Assembly (NCBI RefSeq): GCF_000691145.1
Contig: NZ_ASJC01000020.1
Span: forward strand, 1-34,362
DNA: 34,362 bases
Direction of reading: 5' to 3'
Source of the DNA: Bacillus altitudinis 41KF2b
GTDB lineage: Bacteria > Bacillota > Bacilli > Bacillales > Bacillaceae
This document shows, piece after piece, positions 22,401 through 28,338 of this stretch. Every line of letters begins with the position of its first letter. Position 1 is the first letter of the stretch. Made by a program: the position numbers and the translations under genes. The notes beneath the pieces were generated by a model. It was not told where the DNA came from and did no database searches. It saw only the letters and a list, made by a program, of their open reading frames with translations.

Positions 22401-24338
22401 GCGCTGAATATGGACGAATTAACTCGTTTAATCAAAACGCATCAAGTCACAGCCAACTGTTTGCCAACTGCATTATTCAACCGGCTGATTGAGCATGATC
22501 CAAAAAGTGTGGCTGGATACCGTACATTACTTGTTGGCGGAGAAGCCATGTCTAGTGAGCATGCACGAAAGGCATTGCCACATATGAAGGGTGTGCTGAT
22601 CAATGCTTACGGTCCAACAGAAAACACAACATTAGCGACCACTTATCAAGTCACACACGTACCGGAGGATGCAAGATCAGTGCCAATCGGTGTGCCAGTC
22701 GCCAACTCAACGGTTGTCATACTAGATGATCATCTCAATCCAGTACCAACAGGCGTCAAAGGAGAAATCTATATCGGCGGAACAGGGCTGGCAAAAGGAT
22801 ATTTGCATGACCCAGAGCGCACGAAGGAGAGGTTTATTGACAATCCATTCCCGGCATTAAAAGGGGACAAACTGTATCGTTCCGGTGACCTAGGGAAATG
22901 GCGGTCTGATGGCAGTATTGAATACCTTGGCCGAAAAGACAACTTGGTCAAAATTAGAGGCTACCGAATTGAATGTGGAGAAATTGAGACAGCCCTGCTC
23001 AAACATCCACAAGTAAAAGAATGTACCGTCATTGCTAAAACGTACGGCAGCTCAAAACGGCTGGCAGCCTACCTTGTCACAGATGGGGGAGAGCCTGTTC
23101 CCGGATGGAAAGCATTTTTACAGGAAAGCCTGCCAGGCTATATGATTCCAAGTTACTTTATCGTACTTGACGCAATTCCCGTCACAACGAATGGGAAGGT
23201 CGATCAAAAAGCTTTGCCGGAGCCGACAGACGCAGTCTCATCCTCACATGAAGACGATCAACCGGCAACAGAAACACAGCAGCTGATTGTGACAGCTTTC
23301 AGTGAAGTGCTTGGTGTCAAACGAGTAGGAATTCATGATTCATTCTTTGATTTAGGTGGAGATTCCATTATGAGTATTCAAGCCGTTGCCAAATTAAAAG
23401 AAAAAGGTGTCCGTGTTGATCCGAAATGGATTTTTATGCACCCAGCGCCAGCGCAGCTAGCGGCATATTTGGATACAGTGCCAGAAACAGGCGAGTCTGT
23501 CGAAAGAGCGCCGAAAGACTATGTAATCGAGTTGAAAAAAGGGGATCCGGCTGAACCGAGAATTTTCTTTGCACCGCCTGCTGGTGGAACGGTGATGGGG
23601 TATATCGATGTGGCCAAGCTCATGACACATGAAGGAGCTGTTTACGCCTTGCAGTCTCCAGGCTTATATGAGGATGAAGAACCGCAATTCCTTCATTATA
23701 CAGAGCTTGTCGCCATTTTTATTGAAGCCATTGAGACATTCTATCGACCAGGCATTGATTATTTGGCAGGGCATTCTATGGGCGGACATCTTGCTTACGG
23801 AATGAATCAGAGACTCTGTCATGCAGGAAAAGCGCCAAAAGGATTGATCATTTTAGATACGGTTCCGGTATTAAGAGATGAGGCAGATCAAGCGCTTCAT
23901 GCCGATATGAACGAAGAAGAAGTGAAAATGCTCGCCCTCGTCCTAGGTATGGGGAACCTCGTCGGCATCAAACCAGAAGCATTACAAGGGCTCAGCTTCC
24001 AAGAAGTGAAGCAGAAAATCCTCAAAGAAGCAGAAAAGGATGAAGTCGTTCATCAATTTATGAATGATCACTATTTAGATAAATACTTGCAAATGCAGAC
24101 TCATAATACCATCATGTCACAAGCCATTGAATTAGAAAAAGACCCATTCTCTGTGCCGTTTTATATTATACAAAGCAGCGATCACGCCACAGATTTCCAG
24201 AAGAAATTTGCCGATTGGGAAGCTTACACGAGAGAAACGTGCTCGTATTATCAAATAAAAGGCGACCATGTGACCATGATGAAAAGACCGCAGGCAGATC
24301 AACTTGCGCAGATTCTTGAAACGATCGTAAAGGGGTAA
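16140..24338 (+). CDS. stsB: Depsipeptide synthetase subunit 2 (StsB/CesB-like): A-remnant, keto-acid A-KR-T, C-A-T-TE
   Basis: 2732 aa from ATG 16140. Residues 1-110 resemble an A-domain C-terminal subdomain without the A10 lysine (SGAVD, A97); 110-180 is half of a pseudo-Asub. Keto-acid A domain 180-745 (SSGSTG near 360, WMPLDHVGG, YGMSE near 513, A10 K736); ketoreductase with K1127, S1151, Y1164; second pseudo-Asub half near 1250-1330; carrier S1358. The C domain has HHIISDA (1548-1554), Ala replacing the usual Gly. A domain 1870-2360, code read as D-A-F-C-L-G-A-T-L-K (small aliphatic residue likely, not confident); carrier S2409; thioesterase with triad S2546 (GHSMG), D2573, H2710. No epimerase, so the second residue should stay L. 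By analogy with CesB and VlmB the TE may join several tetradepsipeptides and cyclize them. Confidence 0.9.
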   Translation: MLVSRRKGNAANHIVRINGKRIDLKALEKVFMLHFPLKECALIPKKNREGGLSLVLFAQAKDPSLKREDLMKGPLHPDEVPAALVLVPSLPRKESGAVDTEALLAIDVLDEEERRKIEERTKAIDGVEEAAVLIESQTEKQTPYHLDDLFPDRQRTNGNESFSKDEVSQTIQSSVQEKPPALVYGGDVIRKPGTPVTLTEVLIRAAFMSPNRGVTYLKEGGHEVIQTYPELLTGAERVLSGLRAAGLSNGDQVLLQLKDHQDFITVFWGCILGGIIPTPVSVPPVYDEMNQGVNKLKGVFQLQNEPFIITNEASAEDIAGLRKTFESKAIPILTIETLLACDPDEQHYEPEPDEPVLQLLSSGSTGVPKCIRHNHQSILSRIISFEQANGFTHEDVSMNWMPLDHVGGIVMFHVHDVYLGCQQISPSIDQFIERPMVWLDWVERYGVTRTWAPNFAFAMMNEYEDDIRKGSWDLSTLTYIMNAAEAVVPKVTQRFMHIMGEHGLSRHAMVPAYGMSETSSAIVQSKEFMRHDDQDGQLTIDQTSLTSEIQYVTHDHPHKMTFTEVGAPIPSVWIRIVDEHHHVLPEDQVGRLQVKSPTIMMGYYQNEEANEEVFAENGWFHTGDLGFIHEGRLVLTGREKDIIVINGANYLNYEIEAVVEEVEGVEVTFAAAYGIYNPESSNDTLAVFFVTEKDSIEDQITMIQQIRESIIRKMGIEPDHIIPVKKDQFPKTESGKIQRAQLGAALKDGVFHDIERALDLASENEQTLPDWFFKRIWVKENSGPSQPVSTDHVLVFEDEKALYPSLYTQFEQMNLPYVSVKKGHEFLRLSKGMYQMNPRIKGDYVRLVAALEADELKIDRMLHLWNVSDKEMIASPAQFKELNASTSQSILYLYQALRQENKEPMRLVVVTKGGQLVKPQDELHVEKTSLAGLLKTIPQEWEGAEVSHLDIEAENVEQDAKHIADELGAIHLKAEVSYRHGQRLVPKLEKVNMMTAPQTEGFLEYEGLYLLTGGLGGIGFELSKQMLQFGLKLVLIGRTSLEEDREKEASFSQLKGLGDVLYVQADVTNLCDVEQAIYEAEKHFGQSIRGALHLAGAGNVSEHFQHVDTYTLAHTTEEDFVKELSGKADGAWVLQEAFKHDPSVPLVFFGSVNGYFGGTTFGAYSAANSFLDGLAHALTYHEGRRAISLNFSMWDNLGLSKGHTGAALTVRKGFQLIGKKQGLHSLCLGVRLNEAHLFIGLDGANQEIAEHLQPAPIPFFEKKLYYTVQSGKEVDADKITDIIEGNWDIRQVEDIPKKQDGSIDHEALKQFHHKHAQPFEKQLPETKTEQVLAAIWEDILEVDRVYKEDQFFDLGGHSLKATQTISRINHEFSIKAPLKILFESKNLAHLAQMVDDINGAPAIQEASIPKLEKRTSYELSHAQKRIWFLSTLEKSHHYNILGAWKLMGQVHIQTLTKAIGLLTKRHEALRATFQTIGGKPVQVIREDLPPSVTVANFSLFNEKTRARRLEQLIQQEANRIYDLERGPLAQWTIVDMGKEEYYLLCAQHHIISDAWSLSLLIQELEVVYGALLSEKTPELPVLEIEWTDYVHWENEQLKNHHEAQSYWLETLQGELPVLELPFDRPRPPVQTFNGATEQIVIDEPLVRRLNALSRQQGTTLFMTMLSAYYVLLHKLSGQTDVIVGSPIAGRDVEQSEKLVGMFVNTLALRQDVSKADTFTDLLAKVKEMTLKAFEHQHYPFDKLVDDLSMDRDLSRSPIFQVAMGYVTDSLDINLKGLTSEQVMVHHTVSKFDLTLHVFEQEDKLSIHVEYNTDLFEQETIHRMMNYYLNLLDGMTAQPERTFADFCVMDKTEQNAMIIGKNQTDTPYPKRTLQELFEEQVQRDPYRIAVSYMEEHMTYQDLDEKATNLAAYLQSKGVGPGSLVPMLFDRSFDMMVSVLGIVKSGAAYVPMSPEYPDARIGLIVRDTQSDIILTQSHLINRLDDLSGTKIEMDKPLPETGAVYQREKSIVGEDQLAYVNYTSGSTGTPKGVMLPHAGVVRLVKETNYIELGSEDKMLQLSNYAFDAFTFELWGMLLSGGQLVLIPKYAALNMDELTRLIKTHQVTANCLPTALFNRLIEHDPKSVAGYRTLLVGGEAMSSEHARKALPHMKGVLINAYGPTENTTLATTYQVTHVPEDARSVPIGVPVANSTVVILDDHLNPVPTGVKGEIYIGGTGLAKGYLHDPERTKERFIDNPFPALKGDKLYRSGDLGKWRSDGSIEYLGRKDNLVKIRGYRIECGEIETALLKHPQVKECTVIAKTYGSSKRLAAYLVTDGGEPVPGWKAFLQESLPGYMIPSYFIVLDAIPVTTNGKVDQKALPEPTDAVSSSHEDDQPATETQQLIVTAFSEVLGVKRVGIHDSFFDLGGDSIMSIQAVAKLKEKGVRVDPKWIFMHPAPAQLAAYLDTVPETGESVERAPKDYVIELKKGDPAEPRIFFAPPAGGTVMGYIDVAKLMTHEGAVYALQSPGLYEDEEPQFLHYTELVAIFIEAIETFYRPGIDYLAGHSMGGHLAYGMNQRLCHAGKAPKGLIILDTVPVLRDEADQALHADMNEEEVKMLALVLGMGNLVGIKPEALQGLSFQEVKQKILKEAEKDEVVHQFMNDHYLDKYLQMQTHNTIMSQAIELEKDPFSVPFYIIQSSDHATDFQKKFADWEAYTRETCSYYQIKGDHVTMMKRPQADQLAQILETIVKG

Positions 24339-24344
24339 GGACGT

Positions 24345-25085
24345 ATGAACCAATTATTTAAAACCTTTGAAAAAAAATCAGATCTCATTCAGCTTATTTG
24401 TTTTCCTTTTGCAGGCGGATATTCCGCCTCTTACCGTCCGCTCTTTGAACAGCTGAAGGACACGGCCGAAGTGACAGCAGCAGAGCCTCCGGGTCATGGA
24501 ACGAACCTCATGCCGCTTGAAACAAGCATTGACCGGCTGGCTGAATTGTATAAAGAAGGACTGACAGGCAAATTAAACCGTCCATTTATTTTGTTCGGAC
24601 ATTCCATGGGCGGACTTGTGGTGTACAGGCTGACTCAGCTGTTAGAAAAGGAAGGCATCGATCCGGCAGCGGTTGTCATTTCTGCCATTCAGCCGCCGCA
24701 AACAAAAAGACAAAGATTGACCCATTTATCGAATGAAGCATTTGTTCAGCATATCGCTGAAATGGGCGGGATTCCAAAAGAATTGTTAGAGAACAAGCCA
24801 ATGATGGATTACTTTACACCATCCTTACGTGCCGACTATCAAGCATTAGAATCCTTCCAGCACACAGACAAAACAATCATTAAATCACCCGTTTATTTAT
24901 TGAACGGAAAGCAAGATAAGAAATGCATGGAAGACGCAGACGGCTGGCTAACATGGGCAAACGCCATCGAACGTACTGATTTCGAAGGAGGGCACATGTA
25001 TATCAACACACACCTCGAGCAGTTCGCAGAACATATGAGGCATGTCATTGAGCAGACAACAAAAAGGCAATTCATCAGCCAATAA
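24345..25085 (+). CDS. srfAD: Type II thioesterase (SrfAD-like)
   Basis: 246 aa, normal length for the external thioesterases of NRPS clusters. Alpha/beta hydrolase with GHSMG (S87), D191 (NGKQD) and H217 (EGGHMY), matching the S86/D190/H216 triad I recall for SrfAD. Such enzymes clear carrier arms blocked by acetyl or wrong acyl groups. It starts 6 bp after the stsB stop, with AAGGGGTAAGG as the ribosome site overlapping that stop, so its translation is probably coupled to stsB. In B. subtilis this gene directly follows srfAC; here 18.4 kb separates them. It may thus serve both assembly lines. A terminator follows at once. Confidence 0.93.
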   Translation: MNQLFKTFEKKSDLIQLICFPFAGGYSASYRPLFEQLKDTAEVTAAEPPGHGTNLMPLETSIDRLAELYKEGLTGKLNRPFILFGHSMGGLVVYRLTQLLEKEGIDPAAVVISAIQPPQTKRQRLTHLSNEAFVQHIAEMGGIPKELLENKPMMDYFTPSLRADYQALESFQHTDKTIIKSPVYLLNGKQDKKCMEDADGWLTWANAIERTDFEGGHMYINTHLEQFAEHMRHVIEQTTKRQFISQ

Positions 25086-25087
25086 AA

Positions 25088-25125
25088 GAAAACAACGGCC
25101 CCGTCAAACGAGGGCCGTTTTCTTT
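25088..25125. terminator. Bidirectional rho-independent terminator between srfAD and ycxC
   Basis: ACGGCCC (25095-25101) pairs with GGGCCGT (25112-25118), extended by a CG/CG pair across a bulge. It is followed by TTTTCTTT on the + strand and preceded by AAAAGAAAAC, which is a T-run on the other strand. The hairpin sits between convergent stops at 25085 and 25124, so it can end both srfAD and ycxC transcripts. Confidence 0.9.
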
Positions 25126-26038
25126 ATGAATTCCCCTTCCTCACCACATTCCCGCCAATCACTCCGCCAATGACGAGCACAGCTCCGATGAGGTGAACCA
25201 TATCAATCGTTTCATGTAAAATAAGCACGCCAGCGGCAATGGTAATGAAAGCAGAAAGATTGTTAAAGATACTCACCTTTGCTGCTTCAAGGTGGGAAAG
25301 AGCATAGTTTGATAAATACGCTGTGAGCAGTGATGAGAGAATGCCTAAAAACAGCATAGACCATACAAAGGATGGCTGCGTAAACGGACTGAAAAACTGC
25401 GGTAGTGTAGTATTTACCGAGTGCCGAATGAGAGCAGCGGCATTAAAGAAGACAAATCCAAAGAAGGTCATCACAAAAGTCAGTTCAATGGCATGGAACC
25501 GCCGTGTCATCACCCTGGCAAATACGCTATAGGCACTGGATGATAAGGCTGAAAGTAAGATCAGCACATAACCAATGAGATGAGAATGTTTCACATCAAT
25601 TCCCTTCACCACAAAGAGGAGCATCACCCCGGACACAGAAAGAATGGTAAACAGCACCTGGATCGAGGTAGGACGTTCCTTTAAACACCATGCTGCAAGC
25701 ACCATTGTCAAAATAGGGATGGTCGCCTGAATAATGCCGGCCTCTGATGAAGAGGTGAACATCAGCCCCCACACTTGAAATGCAAAAAACAACACAGGAT
25801 AAAGCAAGGAAAATGGCACAATGTAAATGAGATCACGCCATTGAATGGAAAAACGGTACTTTTTTCGTAAAAATGGAAATAACAAAAGAGCGGCTGCGAA
25901 AGAAACGGTAAATCGGTGTGCCAATACATCAATCGGATTCGCTGATGCTAAGGCTACTTTGACAAACAAGAATGAAAAACCAATAATACAGGCGTATGCG
26001 ATCGAAGCAGCATACGCTTTTTGTTTTGACATATCCAT
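25124..26038 (-). CDS. ycxC: EamA/DMT-family membrane transporter (YcxC-like)
   Basis: 304 aa from the ATG at 26038; an upstream in-frame ATG at 26065 has no ribosome site, whereas AAGGAG lies 7 bp before 26038. Ten or so hydrophobic segments in two similar halves, as in the drug/metabolite transporter superfamily. In the second half ILSSLLTAYLSNYALSHLEA and VLILHETI are typical of EamA repeats. Acts in the plasma membrane; substrate unknown. The position next to the MocR gene and downstream of srfAD matches ycxC of the B. subtilis surfactin locus. Export of a cluster product is possible but unproven; many EamA proteins next to MocR genes carry amino acids or vitamins. Confidence 0.88.
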   Translation of the reverse strand: MDMSKQKAYAASIAYACIIGFSFLFVKVALASANPIDVLAHRFTVSFAAALLLFPFLRKKYRFSIQWRDLIYIVPFSLLYPVLFFAFQVWGLMFTSSSEAGIIQATIPILTMVLAAWCLKERPTSIQVLFTILSVSGVMLLFVVKGIDVKHSHLIGYVLILLSALSSSAYSVFARVMTRRFHAIELTFVMTFFGFVFFNAAALIRHSVNTTLPQFFSPFTQPSFVWSMLFLGILSSLLTAYLSNYALSHLEAAKVSIFNNLSAFITIAAGVLILHETIDMVHLIGAVLVIGGVIGGNVVRKGNS

Positions 26039-26045
26039 CAGATTT

Positions 26046-26051
26046 CTCCTT
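26046..26051 (-). promoter_or_regulatory. Shine-Dalgarno that fixes the ycxC start
   Basis: AAGGAG on the minus strand, 7 bp before ATG 26038. It favours that start over the ATG at 26065. Confidence 0.7.
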
Positions 26052-26056
26052 ACACG

Positions 26057-26068
26057 AGCATGCATGCT
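26057..26068. repeat. 12-bp perfect palindrome AGCATGCATGCT in ycxC leader
   Basis: The sequence equals its own reverse complement. It lies between the proposed ycxC promoter and its ribosome site, where a protein bound there could hinder transcription. It may also be chance. Confidence 0.35.
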
Positions 26069-26097
26069 TCAGTTGAATTGACCGGTTCTGTCTTTTT

Positions 26098-26126
26098 ATC
26101 GTAAACGGATCAAGTAAAGTGTACAA
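26098..26126 (-). promoter_or_regulatory. Candidate sigma-A promoter of ycxC
   Basis: On the minus strand TTGTAC (26126-26121) and TACGAT (26103-26098) are separated by exactly 17 bp, each 4 of 6 to consensus. The -35 box overlaps GTACAAT on the + strand, which could be the -10 (TACAAT, 26122-26127) of ycxD, so the divergent promoters may overlap. Sequence-only prediction. Confidence 0.4.
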
Positions 26127-26143
26127 TAAGAGTTATTGATATC

Positions 26144-26155
26144 TGTACCGGTACA
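26144..26155. promoter_or_regulatory. Likely operator TGTACCGGTACA ahead of ycxD
   Basis: A perfect 12-bp palindrome ends where the ycxD ribosome site (AAGGAGG, from 26155) begins. A second ACCGGT core lies at 26081-26086, 66 bp away, about six helical turns. MocR regulators commonly control themselves and a divergent neighbour, so YcxD binding here is a fair inference, though a different repressor is possible. Confidence 0.45.
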
Positions 26156-26169
26156 AGGAGGGTAGTACT

Positions 26170-27507
26170 GTGAGGAAATATGATCAGCTTGTGTTGAATA
26201 TAAAAAACAAAATCGAGAGCAGTGAATACAATGCTGGAATGAAAATCCCATCCATTCGTCACTTAGCGGCTCAATATGCTGTGAGCAAAAGCACTGTCAT
26301 AAAAGCACTAGACACGTTAGAGCGTGAACACTTGCTGTACTCTGTAGAAAGAAGTGGCTATTTTGTCGTGAAAACCAATCAGTCAGCCGTTAAGAAGGGC
26401 AGCACATGGATTGATTTTGCTTCCTCTGCGCCTGATCCCATTGTGTTTCCATATGTCGATTTTCAGCACTGCATCAATCAAGCGATTGATCTGTATCAAA
26501 ATGATTTATTTATCTATGGCACCACCAATGGATTACCATCTTTACTGCCAATCATTTCAAAGCGTTTATCGGATTATCAAGTGTTTGCCTCTCCAGAACA
26601 GATCGTTATGACCTCTGGTATTCAGCTGGCTTTATCGATTTTAAGCACCATCCCGTTTCCAAATGGAAAACAGACCATATTGGTCGAACAGCCAGGCTAT
26701 CACCTATTCCTCCAATACTTAGAGAAAAACCAGCTGCCTGTCCGGGGGATTCAGCGTACGGAAAAAGGACTCGATCTTCAGGAATTGGAGCGTATCTTCC
26801 GAGAGGAGGATATTCGCTTTTTCTATACGATGCCAAGGTTTCAAAACCCGCTTGGAACGAGTCTGTCGAAACAAGAAAAAATAGCGATTGCAGCCCTTGC
26901 CGAAGCATATGATGTCTACATCGTTGAAGACGATTATTTGGCTGATTTAGAATTCGATACAAAAAGAGACCCGATCTATTCATATGATCAGGCGGGGAAG
27001 GTCATTTATTTAAAAAGCTTCTCAAAAATCATTTTTCCGGGGCTTAGAACAGGTGCTGTCGTCTTACCAAACGAGCTGATTGGCCCCTTTAGTGAACATA
27101 AACGGCTGATTGATATCGACAGCTCGATGCTCTCACAGGCTGCTTTAGAAATTTATTTGAAAAGCGGGATGTTTGAGCGTCATAGAGAAAGGATGCAGGC
27201 GACCTATAGAGCTCGATCCAAACAACTTGTAGCCTGTTTGAAAAATGATCAAGGCGCTTATGCGCTGGGAGAAGAGGAGCCAGCTACTCATACCCACGTT
27301 CGTGTCGACCGGTCCATTCCGATGAATCAGCTCATTCAGCAGCTAAAAAAGGCTTCTGTGATGGTTCAGCCGATCGACCGCCATTTCATTTCTACTTATC
27401 AAAAGGAGCCTATACTTCAGCTGAACATTTGGCATGTAAAAGAAGAGGAAATCGCACGAGGCGTCGATTTGCTAAAGTCATCACTTCAACAAATCACACG
27501 TTATTAA
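26170..27507 (+). CDS. ycxD: MocR-type regulator: GntR winged helix fused to aminotransferase-like domain (YcxD-like)
   Basis: 445 aa, usual MocR length. Residues 1-70 are a GntR winged helix-turn-helix (IPSIRHLAAQYAVSKSTVIKA). Residues about 85-440 follow fold-type I aminotransferases, with the PLP lysine K286 in SFSKIIFPGLRTG, the DDYLADLEFD motif and a TMPRFQNPLG substrate loop. It starts at GTG 26170 with AAGGAGGG 7 bp upstream. Such proteins sense an amino compound or PLP through the second domain and regulate a divergent gene, here ycxC. The 3' end overlaps the sfp end by 14 bp in convergent orientation. The effector is unknown, and a link to the NRPS genes is only positional. Confidence 0.9.
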   Translation: MRKYDQLVLNIKNKIESSEYNAGMKIPSIRHLAAQYAVSKSTVIKALDTLEREHLLYSVERSGYFVVKTNQSAVKKGSTWIDFASSAPDPIVFPYVDFQHCINQAIDLYQNDLFIYGTTNGLPSLLPIISKRLSDYQVFASPEQIVMTSGIQLALSILSTIPFPNGKQTILVEQPGYHLFLQYLEKNQLPVRGIQRTEKGLDLQELERIFREEDIRFFYTMPRFQNPLGTSLSKQEKIAIAALAEAYDVYIVEDDYLADLEFDTKRDPIYSYDQAGKVIYLKSFSKIIFPGLRTGAVVLPNELIGPFSEHKRLIDIDSSMLSQAALEIYLKSGMFERHRERMQATYRARSKQLVACLKNDQGAYALGEEEPATHTHVRVDRSIPMNQLIQQLKKASVMVQPIDRHFISTYQKEPILQLNIWHVKEEEIARGVDLLKSSLQQITRY

Positions 27508-28195
27508 GGCGAGATAGCATGTTCTCACAAGTGAGTATATCGACGTGCTCAGCCGCAGCAGGTTTTCTTGTACAAACCGCCATTTGGTAGGCAGGATCAA
27601 GCGAATATGTTTGGACAACGCAAGGGGCTTCGTGATCAGGTAATCTCAAAGTAGCCTGTCCATCCTCTGACAAGCGAGCGGTAAAGGATGAAAGACCATA
27701 GGATATTCCCTTCCCTGTCAGCTTGATAAAAGCCTCCTTCATGGACCATAAATGAAAGAAATAGGCTTCCTGCCGTTCTGCCGGCTGTGAGAGTAAATCT
27801 TGATATTCGTCAGCTGAAAAAAATCGTTTGGCAATGGCTAAATCAATCGGTTTAATCTCTTCAATATCAATGCCAACAGGCGCATCATCTACTGCGCCCA
27901 CGACCCAATCACCAGAGTGAGAAAGATTAAAATGAAAAGAAGGAATTTGCCGGACAACAGGCTTTCCATTCCCTTCTGTTTCAAAAATGATCTGTTCCAT
28001 AGGCAGTGCGTACATCTCATGAATGATGTGACGAATCAGTACCTCACCTAAAAGCGTTCTTCTTGCATCGATCAAAAAACGAAAGCGCTCAGCGGCGGCG
28101 CGTTTTTCAAGTGATACAAAAGGCTTCAGCTGTTCTATTTGTTTTCGTGCATTTCTATCATCTAAAGGTTGTAATTGAATAGCGAAAATCTTCAT
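27494..28195 (-). CDS. sfp: 4'-phosphopantetheinyl transferase (Sfp)
   Basis: 233 aa from ATG 28195 (MKIFAIQLQPLDD), which aligns with the start of Sfp (MKIYGIYMD) and has GAGGT 8 bp upstream; the longer in-frame start at 28279 adds 28 residues unlike any Sfp. It moves phosphopantetheine from CoA to carrier serines. Sfp motifs are intact: RRTLLGEVL (45-53), FNLSHSGDWVV (89-99), VGIDIE with metal ligands D110 and E112, and WSMKEAFIK with E154 and K158. It is clearly of the broad-range Sfp class rather than AcpS. It should activate the carrier domains of SrfAA-AC, StsA and StsB. B. subtilis 168 carries a frameshifted sfp; this copy is full length, so the synthetases can be active. Confidence 0.96.
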   Translation of the reverse strand: MKIFAIQLQPLDDRNARKQIEQLKPFVSLEKRAAAERFRFLIDARRTLLGEVLIRHIIHEMYALPMEQIIFETEGNGKPVVRQIPSFHFNLSHSGDWVVGAVDDAPVGIDIEEIKPIDLAIAKRFFSADEYQDLLSQPAERQEAYFFHLWSMKEAFIKLTGKGISYGLSSFTARLSEDGQATLRLPDHEAPCVVQTYSLDPAYQMAVCTRKPAAAEHVDILTCENMLSRLNNV

Positions 28196-28219
28196 AACGG
28201 ACCTCAATTTTTTACATTT

Positions 28220-28228
28220 ATTGTACCA
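28220..28228 (-). promoter_or_regulatory. Candidate extended -10 promoter of sfp
   Basis: Minus strand TGGTACAAT: a -10 box TACAAT (5 of 6) with the TGn extension, about 25 bp ahead of the sfp start. The -35 is poor (TTTTGC at 17 bp), which extended -10 promoters tolerate. Prediction only. Confidence 0.45.
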
Positions 28229-28324
28229 TTGGATGAACCCATGCAAAAGAGAAACAGACATCCTGTTCAATGAAAGCACAAAATGACAGGAAGGTGCGGG
28301 CGGTTCTCGATATAGTGGAAGAGG

Positions 28325-28330
28325 AAGGAG
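28325..28330 (+). promoter_or_regulatory. Shine-Dalgarno that fixes the AraC-like start
   Basis: AAGGAG 8 bp before ATG 28339. The in-frame ATG at 28270 has no ribosome site and overlaps the sfp upstream region, so 28339 is preferred. Confidence 0.75.
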
Positions 28331-28338
28331 AGGGAAAA

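Noticed and set aside
28196..28279. N-terminal extension of sfp from ATG 28279
   Set aside because: The extra 28 residues do not resemble Sfp and include the likely promoter; ATG 28195 has GAGGT upstream.
28270..28338. AraC-like gene starting at 28270
   Set aside because: No ribosome site; AAGGAG precedes ATG 28339 and the domain begins there.
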